From Marinilactibacillus kalidii (GTDB lineage Bacteria; Bacillota; Bacilli; Lactobacillales; Carnobacteriaceae_A), in assembly GCF_017599325.1 (NCBI RefSeq), contig NZ_JAGFVM010000037.1, positions 1-64,000 on the forward strand: DNA of 64,000 bases, given 5' to 3'. How positions within the stretch are numbered: the stretch's first letter is position 1; every line of letters begins with the position of its first letter. Positions 43,619 to 51,982 of this stretch are shown in pieces. The position numbers and the translations under genes were made by a program. Under the pieces are notes generated by a model. That model was given only the letters and a program-made list of their open reading frames with translations, had not been told where the DNA came from and ran no database searches.

Positions 43619-43669
43619 TTGACATAATGTAATGAGCTAGTTACTATACATGTAACGACTTGATTACAT
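43619..43669 (+). promoter_or_regulatory. Promoter and nested inverted repeats before the small XRE gene
   Basis: TTGACA (43619-43624) and TACTAT (43642-43647), spacer 17 bp. Around the -10 lie nested repeats: GTTAC at 43640-43644 with GTAAC at 43652-43656, and outer ATGTAAT (43627) with ATTACAT (43663). They look like operators for the XRE protein encoded next. Confidence 0.72.
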
Positions 43670-43686
43670 TTGAGAGCAGGGAAAAG

Positions 43687-43893
43687 ATGATAGAGAACCG
43701 AATAAAAATACTTAGAGCAGAAATGAAATGGACGCAAGCTGATTTAGCTAAACAGGTAGGAATATCTAGACAAGCGGTCATTTCTATTGAGAAGTATAAG
43801 TATACACCATCTCTCGAACTGGCTTTTCAAATAGCGGCAGCTTTCGATAAAGACATCAATCAAGTTTTTAAAATGAAAGAGGAGGAAGAATAG
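43687..43893 (+). CDS. Small XRE-family regulator (YozG-like)
   Basis: 68 aa: essentially one helix-turn-helix (ADLAKQVGISRQAVISIEK) with a short acidic tail. ATG 43687 is preferred over the TTG at 43660 because GAGCAGGG lies just before it and 68 aa is the usual size. It is coupled to the next membrane gene (its stop overlaps the GTG). It is probably an autoregulated repressor; the inverted repeats around the promoter are candidate sites. Confidence 0.85.
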   Translation: MIENRIKILRAEMKWTQADLAKQVGISRQAVISIEKYKYTPSLELAFQIAAAFDKDINQVFKMKEEEE

Positions 43894-44252
43894 TGATAGT
43901 ATTGATTGAGATAATAGCTGGACTGGGACTGGCTATTTTTGTTTTGGTAGGTACGTTTAAAGAAATAAACGATGGTGCTAAGAATAATGGTGATGAGAGA
44001 TGGCGTATGATTATCAGTAAGTCAGATCAAACTGCATTGAATGCCTTTGTGGGGATTAGCTTTTTTTCTTTCATGATACCGTCTATTTTAAAGGGTATCG
44101 GTTATTTGAATTTGCGCTTTTCAATAAGCTTTTTGAATGCTTTGCCCAATGATTTTTCTGATTCATTTTACGGTGGATATCCTTTGTACTTAATGCTTAC
44201 TGTAATGGCAATAAGATTTATTTCTATTGAGTTGTATAAGAAAAAATATTGA
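43893..44252 (+). CDS. Three-TM membrane protein paired with XRE regulator
   Basis: 119 aa. The GTG start overlaps the regulator stop by one base, behind GAGGAGGAAG. Three transmembrane helices (about 3-22, 46-66 and 95-113). It resembles DUF2178-type small membrane proteins that accompany YozG/YgzD-like regulators; function unknown. Small regulator/membrane pairs of this kind are common in Firmicutes. Confidence 0.72.
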   Translation: MIVLIEIIAGLGLAIFVLVGTFKEINDGAKNNGDERWRMIISKSDQTALNAFVGISFFSFMIPSILKGIGYLNLRFSISFLNALPNDFSDSFYGGYPLYLMLTVMAIRFISIELYKKKY

Positions 44253-44369
44253 TATAACTATATGATACAGATTGTATCATGGCTATTTTGTCACTATGCT
44301 ACATATTCGACCTAGCCTAACTTACTTTCTTAGGTCATACTACAACTAAAGGTAAAGGGGGAGTGGTAA

Positions 44370-45011
44370 ATGAAAATAGGCGATAAGATAAAAGAAGGTA
44401 GATTAAATAAGGGCTATACACAAGAACAAGTTGCAGAAATCATTAATGTATCTAGATCTACCGTTTCTAGTTGGGAAGTTAATCGAACGTATCCACCTTT
44501 GGATATTTTAGTTACTTTAGGTGACTTATACGATATTTCACTGGATGTGCTTTTAAGAGAAGATACAAAAATGGTAGAAGAGATTGTGGAAGTGACTAGG
44601 CGAAGTAAAAATAGAAAAAGAGTTAACATTGCATTAATGATCTTATTTATTTCAATAACACTCTTTTTGGGATACAAACTTTGGGTCTCTGGAAAAGAAG
44701 TTAGTTATAAACAAATCAAAAATATAGAGGTCGTCTTGAATGGAAAAGAGGTAAACCAGAATAGTGAAATTGTTATCTCGGCGGACTTTGACGGATTTAG
44801 GGATTATGACGGCTATTGGATTGAAGGAAGTAACAGAGAATACACACTCTCTCTACAACAGTACTATAAGATATCAGACCGTTCTGTACATAATATTGCC
44901 ATTCCACTAGCACCTATTTTAGAAGATACTCAAGAAATTAATAAAATCGAATTTATTAATCCGGGAGACCCTGATGTAGTTATTTACGATGTAGATAATT
45001 TATCAAACTGA
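44370..45011 (+). CDS. Membrane-anchored XRE regulator with extracellular domain
   Basis: 213 aa. Residues 3-58 are an XRE helix-turn-helix (EQVAEIINVSRSTVSSWEVN); a single transmembrane helix follows (about 92-110), then an extracytoplasmic domain of about 100 residues with many Asp and Tyr, not recognised. This one-component transmembrane-regulator plan suggests direct response to an outside signal. Upstream, GACCTA/TAGGTC (44309-44314 and 44331-44336) and ATGATACA/TGTATCAT (44262-44280) are inverted repeats that may be its sites. A terminator ends it. Confidence 0.78.
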   Translation: MKIGDKIKEGRLNKGYTQEQVAEIINVSRSTVSSWEVNRTYPPLDILVTLGDLYDISLDVLLREDTKMVEEIVEVTRRSKNRKRVNIALMILFISITLFLGYKLWVSGKEVSYKQIKNIEVVLNGKEVNQNSEIVISADFDGFRDYDGYWIEGSNREYTLSLQQYYKISDRSVHNIAIPLAPILEDTQEINKIEFINPGDPDVVIYDVDNLSN

Positions 45012-45022
45012 TCAATCCAATA

Positions 45023-45077
45023 AAAAAGTATCTGATCTTCCAAGCCTATGAGACGGATGGAAGATCAGATACTTTTT
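45023..45077. terminator. Bidirectional terminator
   Basis: A 20-bp perfect stem (45023-45042 with 45058-45077) with a 15-nt loop; A-rich and U-rich sides fit both strands. It separates the XRE gene from the bPH_2 operon and includes the stop codon of the last PH gene. Confidence 0.93.
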
Positions 45078-45549
45078 AGTTTAAGCTAGTTTCGATACTC
45101 GTTTGTATCGACTGTTGAATGCGCGAGGCTTCCTCAGCGTTCAATTCAGGTAAGTGATTGGTCTGAGAAGCTGTCGTTACTTTCAATTCGGCGATGCCAA
45201 ACTTCTTCGCAATTGGCCCAACATCTGATTCGATATTTTGAACACGTAGTAAAGGAATAGAGACTTGATTTCTAAACCAAATACCTTTAATGATTTCGAG
45301 TTGATCTTCATGAAGTTTATATCGCCAATATTTAGCTTTCAGTCTTGGACGAAAGCCGATATAAAACAACCATTGCACTGTGATAATACCAATGATCAAT
45401 AAGACAGACCAGTTGGGTAAGGAGACTAGATCAAACCACTGATTGATAAAAAATAAAATAAGTAGTATCACTAAAAAGATGACACAATGGATAAAGGCTT
45501 TTAGTCGCCAATAATGAACAACATTAGGATTTGTTTGATTCATAGTCAT
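45076..45549 (-). CDS. bPH_2 (YdbS-like) membrane protein
   Basis: 157 aa from the ATG at 45549 (GGAGG five bases upstream; neighbouring ATGs at 45543 and 45552 are also in frame). Two transmembrane helices (about 14-60), then a bacterial PH domain (bPH_2): KYWRYKLHEDQLEIIKGI, 'IPLLRVQNIESDVGPIAKKFG' and VTTASQTNHLPEL. The gene overlaps the 3' end of the YdbT-like gene by 26 bp. It is the third gene of a bPH_2 operon that may confer protection against membrane-active agents, as reported for Bacillus YdbST; role inferred. Confidence 0.82.
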   Translation of the reverse strand: MTMNQTNPNVVHYWRLKAFIHCVIFLVILLILFFINQWFDLVSLPNWSVLLIIGIITVQWLFYIGFRPRLKAKYWRYKLHEDQLEIIKGIWFRNQVSIPLLRVQNIESDVGPIAKKFGIAELKVTTASQTNHLPELNAEEASRIQQSIQTSIETSLN

Positions 45550-47059
45550 CATGTCCTCCGTTTTTAGGTTTAAACCAATTGAATAGTTCAAAGGCATCTT
45601 TATCATCAATAAATTTTAATTGATTTTCTTGTGACAACTGGCCCTGAGCAGAAAAACAACTCACTTTAGCTAGCGCAGCTCTTTTGAGTAGAGGATGCTG
45701 ATTAACCTTCATTGTTAATATTCTTTCTTTTAAAAGGTACGTCCGCTTAATTGAAAAAGTCTTCGCAACTTGAAAAGTTACCTCGTTCTCTGAAAGTGCA
45801 TACCCATTCAATTTATATGAAAGGTAACCGAACAATAAAGTTAACAAGATAAGTATGATTCCTGGTATCCAAGCATAGATCCAAAAGAATTTAGAAATGA
45901 CGGTAGCGATGACGATGAAAAATAAAAGTTGGAACTGAATGAACCTTCTTATAGAACGTTTAGGTGTCACAAGTTTAGCGGATGCTAGATGATACTCTGG
46001 GAAACAGCTTTCTATCAAGGATGTTAATTGATCAGTCTTTACCAATGGGAAAAGTACAATTTTTCCGTTTGTATCGTTTTCTTTATTACTGTCTGCTTCG
46101 TCTTCTTGCTCATGAGTGGCAATGGATAAAGAAAAAAAGGTAAAACCGCATAGTTTCATCAACCAGTTTTGCTTTTCTTCAAGACTCTGCACATTGTCTA
46201 AAACGATCGTTTGACTATTTGTTTCCAGCAAACCACGCTTAATTGTTAGTTGTGTGTCTGTTGAAAACACTCTGAAGTGATATTGTTTGATAATCGTAAT
46301 GACGGCACTAAACAAATAAATCATAGCGAAAATACCTAATGCAATAAAGAGCAACACTAAAATAGGTACACGCAAAATCTGGTCAGATTGTTCAAACACA
46401 AAATCAATCAAAATGTTGGAAACGAAACTACTCGCAAAGAAAAAGACAATAAAGCTACGAATGGCAGAAGTATTAAGTAAAGTCAGCTTTATAAGGTCAG
46501 TAATAGAAAGTTGGTAGAGTAGATCGCCTTCAGATGGCGTACTTGAAGTATCAGGCTTAGCCAATGTTTCTTCTGAAACGTTATCACTTATATCTATGTT
46601 AGTGGGCACTTCGATGGCAGTATTTAAATCATATAATTGTTGGGTAATCTCTTCTAATTGTTTCAACGAAATCGCATCTAGCAAGATATTTTTTCCTGGT
46701 GTCTGAATAGTGACTTTGGATAATTTCAATAGTCGATGAGCTAAACTTTCTGCGGTATCGATACTTTGAATTCTACTGATTTGGATATCTTTTTCTTTTC
46801 TTATGATCAAGCCCGACTTGAGAATGAACCGATTATTCTCAATATAATAAGCTGTTCTAATATATTTGATCAAATCAAAAACAAAGCCGATCATCATTAA
46901 TAGGATGAAGATAGTCAGTGTAATCAAAAATGTCTGTAAGAATTCCCCGTCAGAGAGACCAATAAATGAATAAATCAAAAGAGGAAAAGCAAGGTTAGTC
47001 AATCTTTTGAAAGCTTTAGTAGCTAAAGTGCCTTTATGCAGTCTATTTTTTTTAGACAT
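45524..47059 (-). CDS. YdbT-like bPH_2 membrane protein
   Basis: 511 aa with several transmembrane pairs (about residues 20-65, 190-245 and 370-415). bPH_2 domains are interspersed: one around ENNRFILKSGLIIRKEKDIQISR, another around FRVFSTDTQLTIKRGLLETNSQT, a third likely near YALSENEVTFQVAKTFSIK. Central gene of the operon; its start overlaps the upstream gene by 8 bp. The combination YdbS-YdbT matches the Bacillus pair. Confidence 0.85.
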   Translation of the reverse strand: MSKKNRLHKGTLATKAFKRLTNLAFPLLIYSFIGLSDGEFLQTFLITLTIFILLMMIGFVFDLIKYIRTAYYIENNRFILKSGLIIRKEKDIQISRIQSIDTAESLAHRLLKLSKVTIQTPGKNILLDAISLKQLEEITQQLYDLNTAIEVPTNIDISDNVSEETLAKPDTSSTPSEGDLLYQLSITDLIKLTLLNTSAIRSFIVFFFASSFVSNILIDFVFEQSDQILRVPILVLLFIALGIFAMIYLFSAVITIIKQYHFRVFSTDTQLTIKRGLLETNSQTIVLDNVQSLEEKQNWLMKLCGFTFFSLSIATHEQEDEADSNKENDTNGKIVLFPLVKTDQLTSLIESCFPEYHLASAKLVTPKRSIRRFIQFQLLFFIVIATVISKFFWIYAWIPGIILILLTLLFGYLSYKLNGYALSENEVTFQVAKTFSIKRTYLLKERILTMKVNQHPLLKRAALAKVSCFSAQGQLSQENQLKFIDDKDAFELFNWFKPKNGGHDDYESNKS

Positions 47060-47537
47060 CTGATTGCACCTCTTTAATGCGTTCCATCATGCCTTTTTTC
47101 AAAGCTTGCGCTTCTTTTTCAAGCAACAAGGGGACGGTATGATTGGTTCCGGCTGTTTGAATTTCAACACTTTGGACACGGTATCTTCTAGATATAGGAT
47201 TGTCTTTGATTAGAACCTGTTGGATACGCTCAATCGGAATAACCTCTCTAGTTCTAAAAAATATACCTTTCAAAATTTCTAAGTAAGTAGGGTGTACTTC
47301 ATATCGAATGGATTTATACCTTAAATAAGGTAAGACAAAATAATCAATACAGAATATAAAGACAGTTAGTATAATCAGTAGGACTGCATAAACGATAGGC
47401 CATTCAAATCGGTCAATAATATACAATAGAACGGCACAGCCAATTGCATAAAATAAACCGTTGACTAAACTATTTGTCTTATCATACTGGATAACAGCTT
47501 TATCCAGTTTATGTAAAGGGGCGTTTTCTTCAATCAA
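47052..47537 (-). CDS. bPH_2 (YdbS-like) membrane protein, first gene of the operon
   Basis: 161 aa. TTG start at 47537 behind AAGGA. Two transmembrane helices (about 24-66) then a bPH_2 domain with KSIRYEVHPTYLEILKGI, 'IPIERIQQVLIKDNPISRRY' and IQTAGTNHTVPL. It overlaps the YdbT-like gene by 8 bp. The upstream minus-strand region has TATAAT (plus 47576-47581) but a weak -35. It probably forms a membrane complex with the two following products. Confidence 0.85.
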   Translation of the reverse strand: MIEENAPLHKLDKAVIQYDKTNSLVNGLFYAIGCAVLLYIIDRFEWPIVYAVLLIILTVFIFCIDYFVLPYLRYKSIRYEVHPTYLEILKGIFFRTREVIPIERIQQVLIKDNPISRRYRVQSVEIQTAGTNHTVPLLLEKEAQALKKGMMERIKEVQSDV

Positions 47538-47630
47538 TCAATCTCATTCCTTCCAGTTTAAATAGTCACTTAATCATTATAACAGTGCAGATAGATAAAA
47601 ACATTTAAAAAATTACAATCTCCAACACAG

Positions 47631-47649
47631 TACTATGCGTGGAATAGTA
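47631..47649. promoter_or_regulatory. Candidate PadR operator
   Basis: TACTAT-N7-ATAGTA, a 6-bp inverted repeat whose left arm is a likely -10 box. It lies 34 bp before the padR-type start. PadR proteins often bind ATAC/GTAT-like or TACTAT repeats at their own promoter; here the link is by position. Confidence 0.5.
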
Positions 47650-47682
47650 ATTATGCTATTCTATTCTCAAGGAGGGGATGTT

Positions 47683-48021
47683 GTGACAGATTCAATCAAC
47701 AAAGATTATATAAGAGGTCATATCGATACGATTATTTTGCGAATTCTTATTGAGCAGGATAACTATGGATATGAAATCATCAAGGCGATTAAAGTTTTAA
47801 GTTCAGGTCAGTATGAACTCAAAGAACCTTCTTTGTATACAAGTCTGAAACGATTGGAAAAAAGTCATTATATTAGGTCCTACTGGGGTAATCAAACACA
47901 AGGGGGGCGTAGAAAATATTATAGTATAACGCAGACTGGAAAAAAGTATTATAGTAAAGCAATTGAAGAATGGAAGATAGCGAAGACATTGATAGACCTA
48001 TTAGTAGAGGGGGGAAATTAA
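47683..48021 (+). CDS. PadR-family transcriptional regulator
   Basis: 112 aa from the GTG at 47683 (GGAGG seven bases upstream; the longer frame from 47635 contains that site). The PadR winged helix is clear: RILIEQDNYGYEIIKAI, 'EPSLYTSLKRLEKSHYIRSY' and GRRKYYSITQTGKKY. It is one base away from the next gene. The operon padR, permease-prefix-like membrane gene, DUF4825 gene is typical of Firmicutes PadR modules tied to envelope stress. Confidence 0.92.
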   Translation: MTDSINKDYIRGHIDTIILRILIEQDNYGYEIIKAIKVLSSGQYELKEPSLYTSLKRLEKSHYIRSYWGNQTQGGRRKYYSITQTGKKYYSKAIEEWKIAKTLIDLLVEGGN

Positions 48022-48022
48022 A

Positions 48023-48703
48023 ATGAATGAAATCGAAAAACATGTTGAGAAACTTTTTAAATCATACAGGAAAAATAAACAAAACCAAGAATTAAAAGAA
48101 GAAGTTTACGCTAATTTATTGGCTAGAAAAGAAGACTTACTATTAGAGGGATATCAAGAAGAAGAAGCCGTTAGAATAGCAATAATACATATAGACTCTG
48201 TGGATCATCTGATAGAAAATAATAAAAAAGTAGATATAAATCGGTTCTTTGCCAATCTGCTGCAATCCGCTACGTTATACAGTGTGATTATTTGGCTTTT
48301 TACACTTCCTCTATCCTTGTATCCTCAACATTTCCTTTTAACTTACTTTTTTCTTGGGCTTTCTATTTTATTGAGTATTGCTTACATTATGTATTTAAAA
48401 AAACTTAGAAGCGATGATACTAAAATAAAGTATATGAATAGTAAAAGTATGCAAAAACTACAAAAAATCATTTGGCAACTTTGGTCAGGTTTTATCATTA
48501 TTAGTTTATTAAGTGTAACGGGTCTCTACTTCGCTAGTAATTTTTGGTTTTCTAGACCCTTGTTAATCTCGGGACCTTATCAATTCGGAGAAATCATTAT
48601 TAGTTATTTTACACCATTTTTTACAATAATTATTCCGCTAACCATTAATAAAGCAGTAAATCTAATAGATGAAAGTGAGCTAGGTATAGATGAAAAGATA
48701 TAA
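48023..48703 (+). CDS. DUF1700-like membrane protein of the PadR operon
   Basis: 226 aa. Residues 1-75 are a helical soluble domain (permease-prefix or DUF1700-like: EKHVEKLFKSY, 'EEVYANLLARKEDLLLEGYQEEEA'), then about four transmembrane helices (85-215). Such proteins often accompany PadR regulators and may sequester them or act with an ABC transporter. It overlaps the next gene by 14 bp, showing coupling. Function unknown. Confidence 0.75.
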   Translation: MNEIEKHVEKLFKSYRKNKQNQELKEEVYANLLARKEDLLLEGYQEEEAVRIAIIHIDSVDHLIENNKKVDINRFFANLLQSATLYSVIIWLFTLPLSLYPQHFLLTYFFLGLSILLSIAYIMYLKKLRSDDTKIKYMNSKSMQKLQKIIWQLWSGFIIISLLSVTGLYFASNFWFSRPLLISGPYQFGEIIISYFTPFFTIIIPLTINKAVNLIDESELGIDEKI

Positions 48704-49280
48704 AGATTACTTTAGTATAGGACTATTTCTAATCGGACTAATAGTATTCATAGGGATACAATTAATCTTTCTCCCTAATAGATATGAAGCTGAAGAACGT
48801 TACGCCCAAGAACAAATGAATCCATTAACGCAAGACTTTAATTATATAAATGAATACGAAAGCGAATATATGGGAGATAATTCTAATACAATCAATTTGT
48901 TTAGAAATTTACCAATGACACAAAATGACATGACTTTTCAGCTTTACCCTGAAGAACTAAAAATTGAAGTTCATTATCCGACTACGCTAAATGAAGCTGC
49001 TCAGTTAGAAATTGGGTATGATGAAAATGAAAAAGACTCATATAGAGCACTCCTGTATAATGCGACTGCTGGATTTGCACTGATTAAAAATGTGGAGCAG
49101 TTGACTTTTATATTCGAAGACAAAATAATAGACTTCGAAAGAAGTGACATAGAGACATTATACACTGATTTAGATTGGTTAATAGATGAAAATACTTGGA
49201 TAAGCGAAGTGCAACAACCACTAGAAAATGATCAATATGTTGAGGATTCTTTAAAAAAGGTCTCTACTGTTCATGATTGA
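48690..49280 (+). CDS. DUF4825 domain protein
   Basis: 196 aa. One N-terminal transmembrane helix (about residues 8-27), then an extracytoplasmic domain. The core YMGDNSNTINLFRNLPM is the DUF4825 signature, also found in BlaR1-like sensors and PadR-operon proteins. It probably senses an envelope state together with the membrane protein encoded upstream, which it overlaps. No catalytic residues are evident. Confidence 0.75.
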   Translation: MKRYKDYFSIGLFLIGLIVFIGIQLIFLPNRYEAEERYAQEQMNPLTQDFNYINEYESEYMGDNSNTINLFRNLPMTQNDMTFQLYPEELKIEVHYPTTLNEAAQLEIGYDENEKDSYRALLYNATAGFALIKNVEQLTFIFEDKIIDFERSDIETLYTDLDWLIDENTWISEVQQPLENDQYVEDSLKKVSTVHD

Positions 49281-49784
49281 CTGATAGATTAGTTTGAGAG
49301 TAATGATGAGGAATTTTCCCGAAAATTGATTTTGTCGGATTGCTATTAAAACAGGCTACAAGAGAATAGTTTGTGAAAAAAAGTCCTATCGCAAGTAATT
49401 AAAGGTGATTCATACTTACTTTTAGTATGTTTTTCTCTTGGAAACCTTTTAAAATAAGGCTTTTTAAAAATGGATGTTATTGAATTAATTTGAACAAAGC
49501 ACTTGAAATATAAAATATCAGGAGTATAATGAATATGAAAACAGCAAGGAATTTTGTTTTTATTGCAAAATGAGTGTAGAAGATCACTAGGTAAGGGATA
49601 CGAAAGTACAAACTTACAAATCAATATAGACGGTTTTTCTAGAGCGAAGTAAGAGATTCATTCTGATTGCGCTTGTGAATAGTTGCTCTATTTATTTTTG
49701 TGAATTCGGTAACTTTCAACCTGTCAGTCTTCCTGTTTTTCGTAGTAAGATAAAATATTATATTTCCTAGGAGGAAAATAGAGA
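49281..49784. other. Intergenic region before the NADH oxidase gene
   Basis: AT-rich, with no gene supported. A 14-codon frame at 49529 (MNMKTARNFVFIAK, AGGAG upstream) could be a remnant or short peptide. Two copies of TTGTGAA or TTTGTGAA (near 49674 and 49698) match half-sites of the redox repressor Rex, which often controls nox genes; neither is a full palindrome. The nox ribosome-binding site AGGAGG is at 49769-49774. Confidence 0.45.
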
Positions 49785-51164
49785 ATGAAAGTAGTAGTAG
49801 TAGGTTGTACGCACGCTGGTACATCAGCGGTTAAAACAATTTTAACTGAAAATCCGGATGCAGAAGTAACAGTATATGAAAGAAATGACAACGTATCTTT
49901 CCTATCTTGTGGTATTGCATTGTATGTTGGTGGCGTTGTTAAAGATCCAGCAGGGCTTTTCTACTCAAACCCTGAAGAATTAGCTGAATTTGGCGCAAAC
50001 GTAAAAATGGAACATGATGTTCTAGATATTAACTCTGAAACAAAAACGGTTAAAGTTAAAGACCTTAAAACTGGTGAAGAAACAGAAGATTCTTATGACA
50101 AATTAGTTGTAACAACTGGCTCTTGGCCAATTATTCCTCCAATCGAAGGAATCCAAAGCAATAATGTTGTTCTTTGTAAAAATTACAACCAAGCACAAGA
50201 AATTATTGCACGTAAAGATGGTAAACAAAAAATTACTGTCGTAGGTGGAGGATACATCGGTATCGAGCTTGTTGAAGCATTCGCTCAAGATGGAAAAGAC
50301 GTAACATTAGTTGATGGACTTGACCGTATCTTGAACAAATATCTAGATCCTGAGTTCACTACTGTATTAGAAGATGACTTAAGAGAACGTGGCGTTAAAG
50401 TTCAATTAAACGAAATGGTTCAAGGATTCGAAGATAGTGAAGATGGCACGATGACAACTGTTAAAACTTCTGGTGGAGCATACGAATCAGAATTAGTTAT
50501 CTTATGTGTTGGTTTCCGTCCAAACACTGAACTTGTAAAAGGTCAAGTTGAAATGCTAGGAAATGGCGCAATTATCGTTGATAACTATATGCGTACAAGC
50601 AATCCAGATATTTTTGCAGCTGGAGATAGCTGTGCAGTAAACTACAATCCAACAGGCGGACACGCTTATATTCCATTAGCAACTAACGCTGTTCGTATGG
50701 GATTATTAGTTGGTAAAAATATTAAAGAACCAACATTAGAGTACAGAGGAACACAATCAACTTCTGGATTACACTTATTTGGATGGAATATTGGTTCAAC
50801 TGGTGTTAGTGAATCTAGTGCGCCGGTAATGGGTCTTGAAGCTCGCGCGGTTATGTTTGAAGATAACTACCGTCCTGAATTCATGCCAACTAACGAAAAA
50901 ATCATGATGAAACTTGTTTATGAAGTAGGAACAAAACGTATCGTCGGTGGACAGGTAATGTCTAAATATGACATCACTCAATCTGCAAACACATTGTCTC
51001 TTGCTATCCAAAACAAAATGACAATTGAAGATTTAGCTTTAGTTGACTTCTTCTTCCAACCAGTATTCGATCGTCCTTGGAACTACTTGAACTTATTAGG
51101 ACAAGCAGCAATGACACACGAAGCTGAGCTTGAAAAAGAATCAATGAACGCTGGTTCTAACTAA
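49785..51164 (+). CDS. nox: Water-forming NADH oxidase
   Basis: 459 aa flavoprotein that oxidises NADH with O2 to water, regenerating NAD+. The FAD-binding start MKVVVVGCTHAGTSAV, the active-site Cys42 in NVSFLSCGIAL (single redox cysteine as in Enterococcus Nox), the NAD-binding VVGGGYIGIELVEAF (about 145-160) and the second FAD motif IFAAGDSCAV (about 275) are all intact. Absence of a second cysteine and of CoA-binding features argues for Nox rather than CoA-disulfide reductase. Codon use is noticeably biased to common codons, as in highly expressed genes. Has its own strong terminator. Confidence 0.94.
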   Translation: MKVVVVGCTHAGTSAVKTILTENPDAEVTVYERNDNVSFLSCGIALYVGGVVKDPAGLFYSNPEELAEFGANVKMEHDVLDINSETKTVKVKDLKTGEETEDSYDKLVVTTGSWPIIPPIEGIQSNNVVLCKNYNQAQEIIARKDGKQKITVVGGGYIGIELVEAFAQDGKDVTLVDGLDRILNKYLDPEFTTVLEDDLRERGVKVQLNEMVQGFEDSEDGTMTTVKTSGGAYESELVILCVGFRPNTELVKGQVEMLGNGAIIVDNYMRTSNPDIFAAGDSCAVNYNPTGGHAYIPLATNAVRMGLLVGKNIKEPTLEYRGTQSTSGLHLFGWNIGSTGVSESSAPVMGLEARAVMFEDNYRPEFMPTNEKIMMKLVYEVGTKRIVGGQVMSKYDITQSANTLSLAIQNKMTIEDLALVDFFFQPVFDRPWNYLNLLGQAAMTHEAELEKESMNAGSN

Positions 51165-51177
51165 TTTAAACAAACTT

Positions 51178-51216
51178 AAAGAAGTATCGGGCGACCGCTC
51201 GATACTTCTTTTTTTT
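51178..51216 (+). terminator. Rho-independent terminator of nox
   Basis: 12-bp stem AAAGAAGTATCG/CGATACTTCTTT with extra inner pairs and eight U. Confidence 0.92.
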
Positions 51217-51249
51217 AATAAAAAGAAGCTTACCTATTGGTAAACTTCT
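51217..51249 (-). terminator. Rho-independent terminator of the FMN reductase gene
   Basis: An 11-position stem with one mismatch (51239-51249 with 51224-51234), a 4-nt loop and a CTTTTTATT tail on the minus strand, 17 bp after the stop. Confidence 0.8.
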
Positions 51250-51266
51250 ATATGGTTAATTCTGAA

Positions 51267-51818
51267 TTATCCTCTTACAGATTTAAGCGCAGTTCCCCAT
51301 GAATTTAATTGATCAAACATCATATTCATGTTTTCTAAATGCAATTCACCAGGGTTAAATGTTGTGAAGTTTTCGAAATCTAGGAATAATGAGAATGTAG
51401 GGTGTACACGAGTGTCTGCCACCATTAACTCTCCAAGAACACCACGTAAATGTTCAGCAGCACGAGCGCCACCAGTTGAACCATAGCTCATGATACTAGC
51501 TGCTTTATTATTCCAAGCAGTTGTTGGTGCGCTATCGATTGCATTTTTCAAGACACCCGTCATACCATGATTGTATTCTGCTACTACAAATATATAAGCA
51601 TCTAGTTCGTTGATTTTTTCAGACCATTTAGCTAGGTCAGGTTCAGTTCCGGCAGTTGTACCAAAGAATGGTAAATCATAATCAGCGATATCAACGATTT
51701 CGTATTGTGCATCGTTTCTTTGATCAGCAAGTTTTTTTGCCCATTCGCCTACTTGTGGACTAACGCGTCCTTGTCTGTTACTACCTAATACAATACCAAT
51801 TTTTAATTGTTCAGTCAT
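51267..51818 (-). CDS. NADPH-dependent FMN reductase-family flavoprotein
   Basis: 183 aa flavodoxin-like fold. The phosphate-binding loop GSNRQGRVSPQV (residues 12-23), the conserved VVAEYNHGMTGVLKNAIDSA (commonly PEYN) and SYGSTGGARAAEHLR identify the azoreductase/chromate-reductase group. It would reduce FMN, quinones or azo compounds with NAD(P)H. It is divergent from a TetR gene 164 bp away, which probably controls it. ATG 51818 follows AGGAG. Confidence 0.88.
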   Translation of the reverse strand: MTEQLKIGIVLGSNRQGRVSPQVGEWAKKLADQRNDAQYEIVDIADYDLPFFGTTAGTEPDLAKWSEKINELDAYIFVVAEYNHGMTGVLKNAIDSAPTTAWNNKAASIMSYGSTGGARAAEHLRGVLGELMVADTRVHPTFSLFLDFENFTTFNPGELHLENMNMMFDQLNSWGTALKSVRG

Positions 51819-51885
51819 GATATATTCTCCTATTCCTATTATGAAATTTGATGCTGATTTTTTTCAACATCTGTTGTATACTCTT

Positions 51886-51913
51886 ATTATAGCTTACAAA
51901 AAATAAGTGACAA
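51886..51913 (-). promoter_or_regulatory. Sigma-A promoter of the FMN reductase gene
   Basis: Minus strand: TTGTCA (plus 51908-51913) and TATAAT (plus 51886-51891), spacer 16 bp. Confidence 0.8.
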
Positions 51914-51931
51914 TAAACAATATTCGATAAG

Positions 51932-51947
51932 TGTTGCTTAGACAACA
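51932..51947. promoter_or_regulatory. Candidate TetR operator
   Basis: TGTTG-N6-CAACA inverted repeat between the divergent reductase and TetR genes, 18 bp upstream of the reductase -35 box and 35 bp before the TetR start. Confidence 0.5.
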
Positions 51948-51982
51948 AAAATAAGAAAATGTCGAGAAAGTATAGGTGTTTT

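Noticed and set aside
49346-49624. 92-codon minus-strand frame before nox
   Set aside because: Low-complexity Lys/Phe/Cys-rich sequence with no ribosome site or homology; the interval is treated as non-coding.
49674-49704. Complete Rex operator before nox
   Set aside because: Only half-sites in direct orientation are visible; the full TTGTGAA-N4-TTCACAA palindrome is missing.
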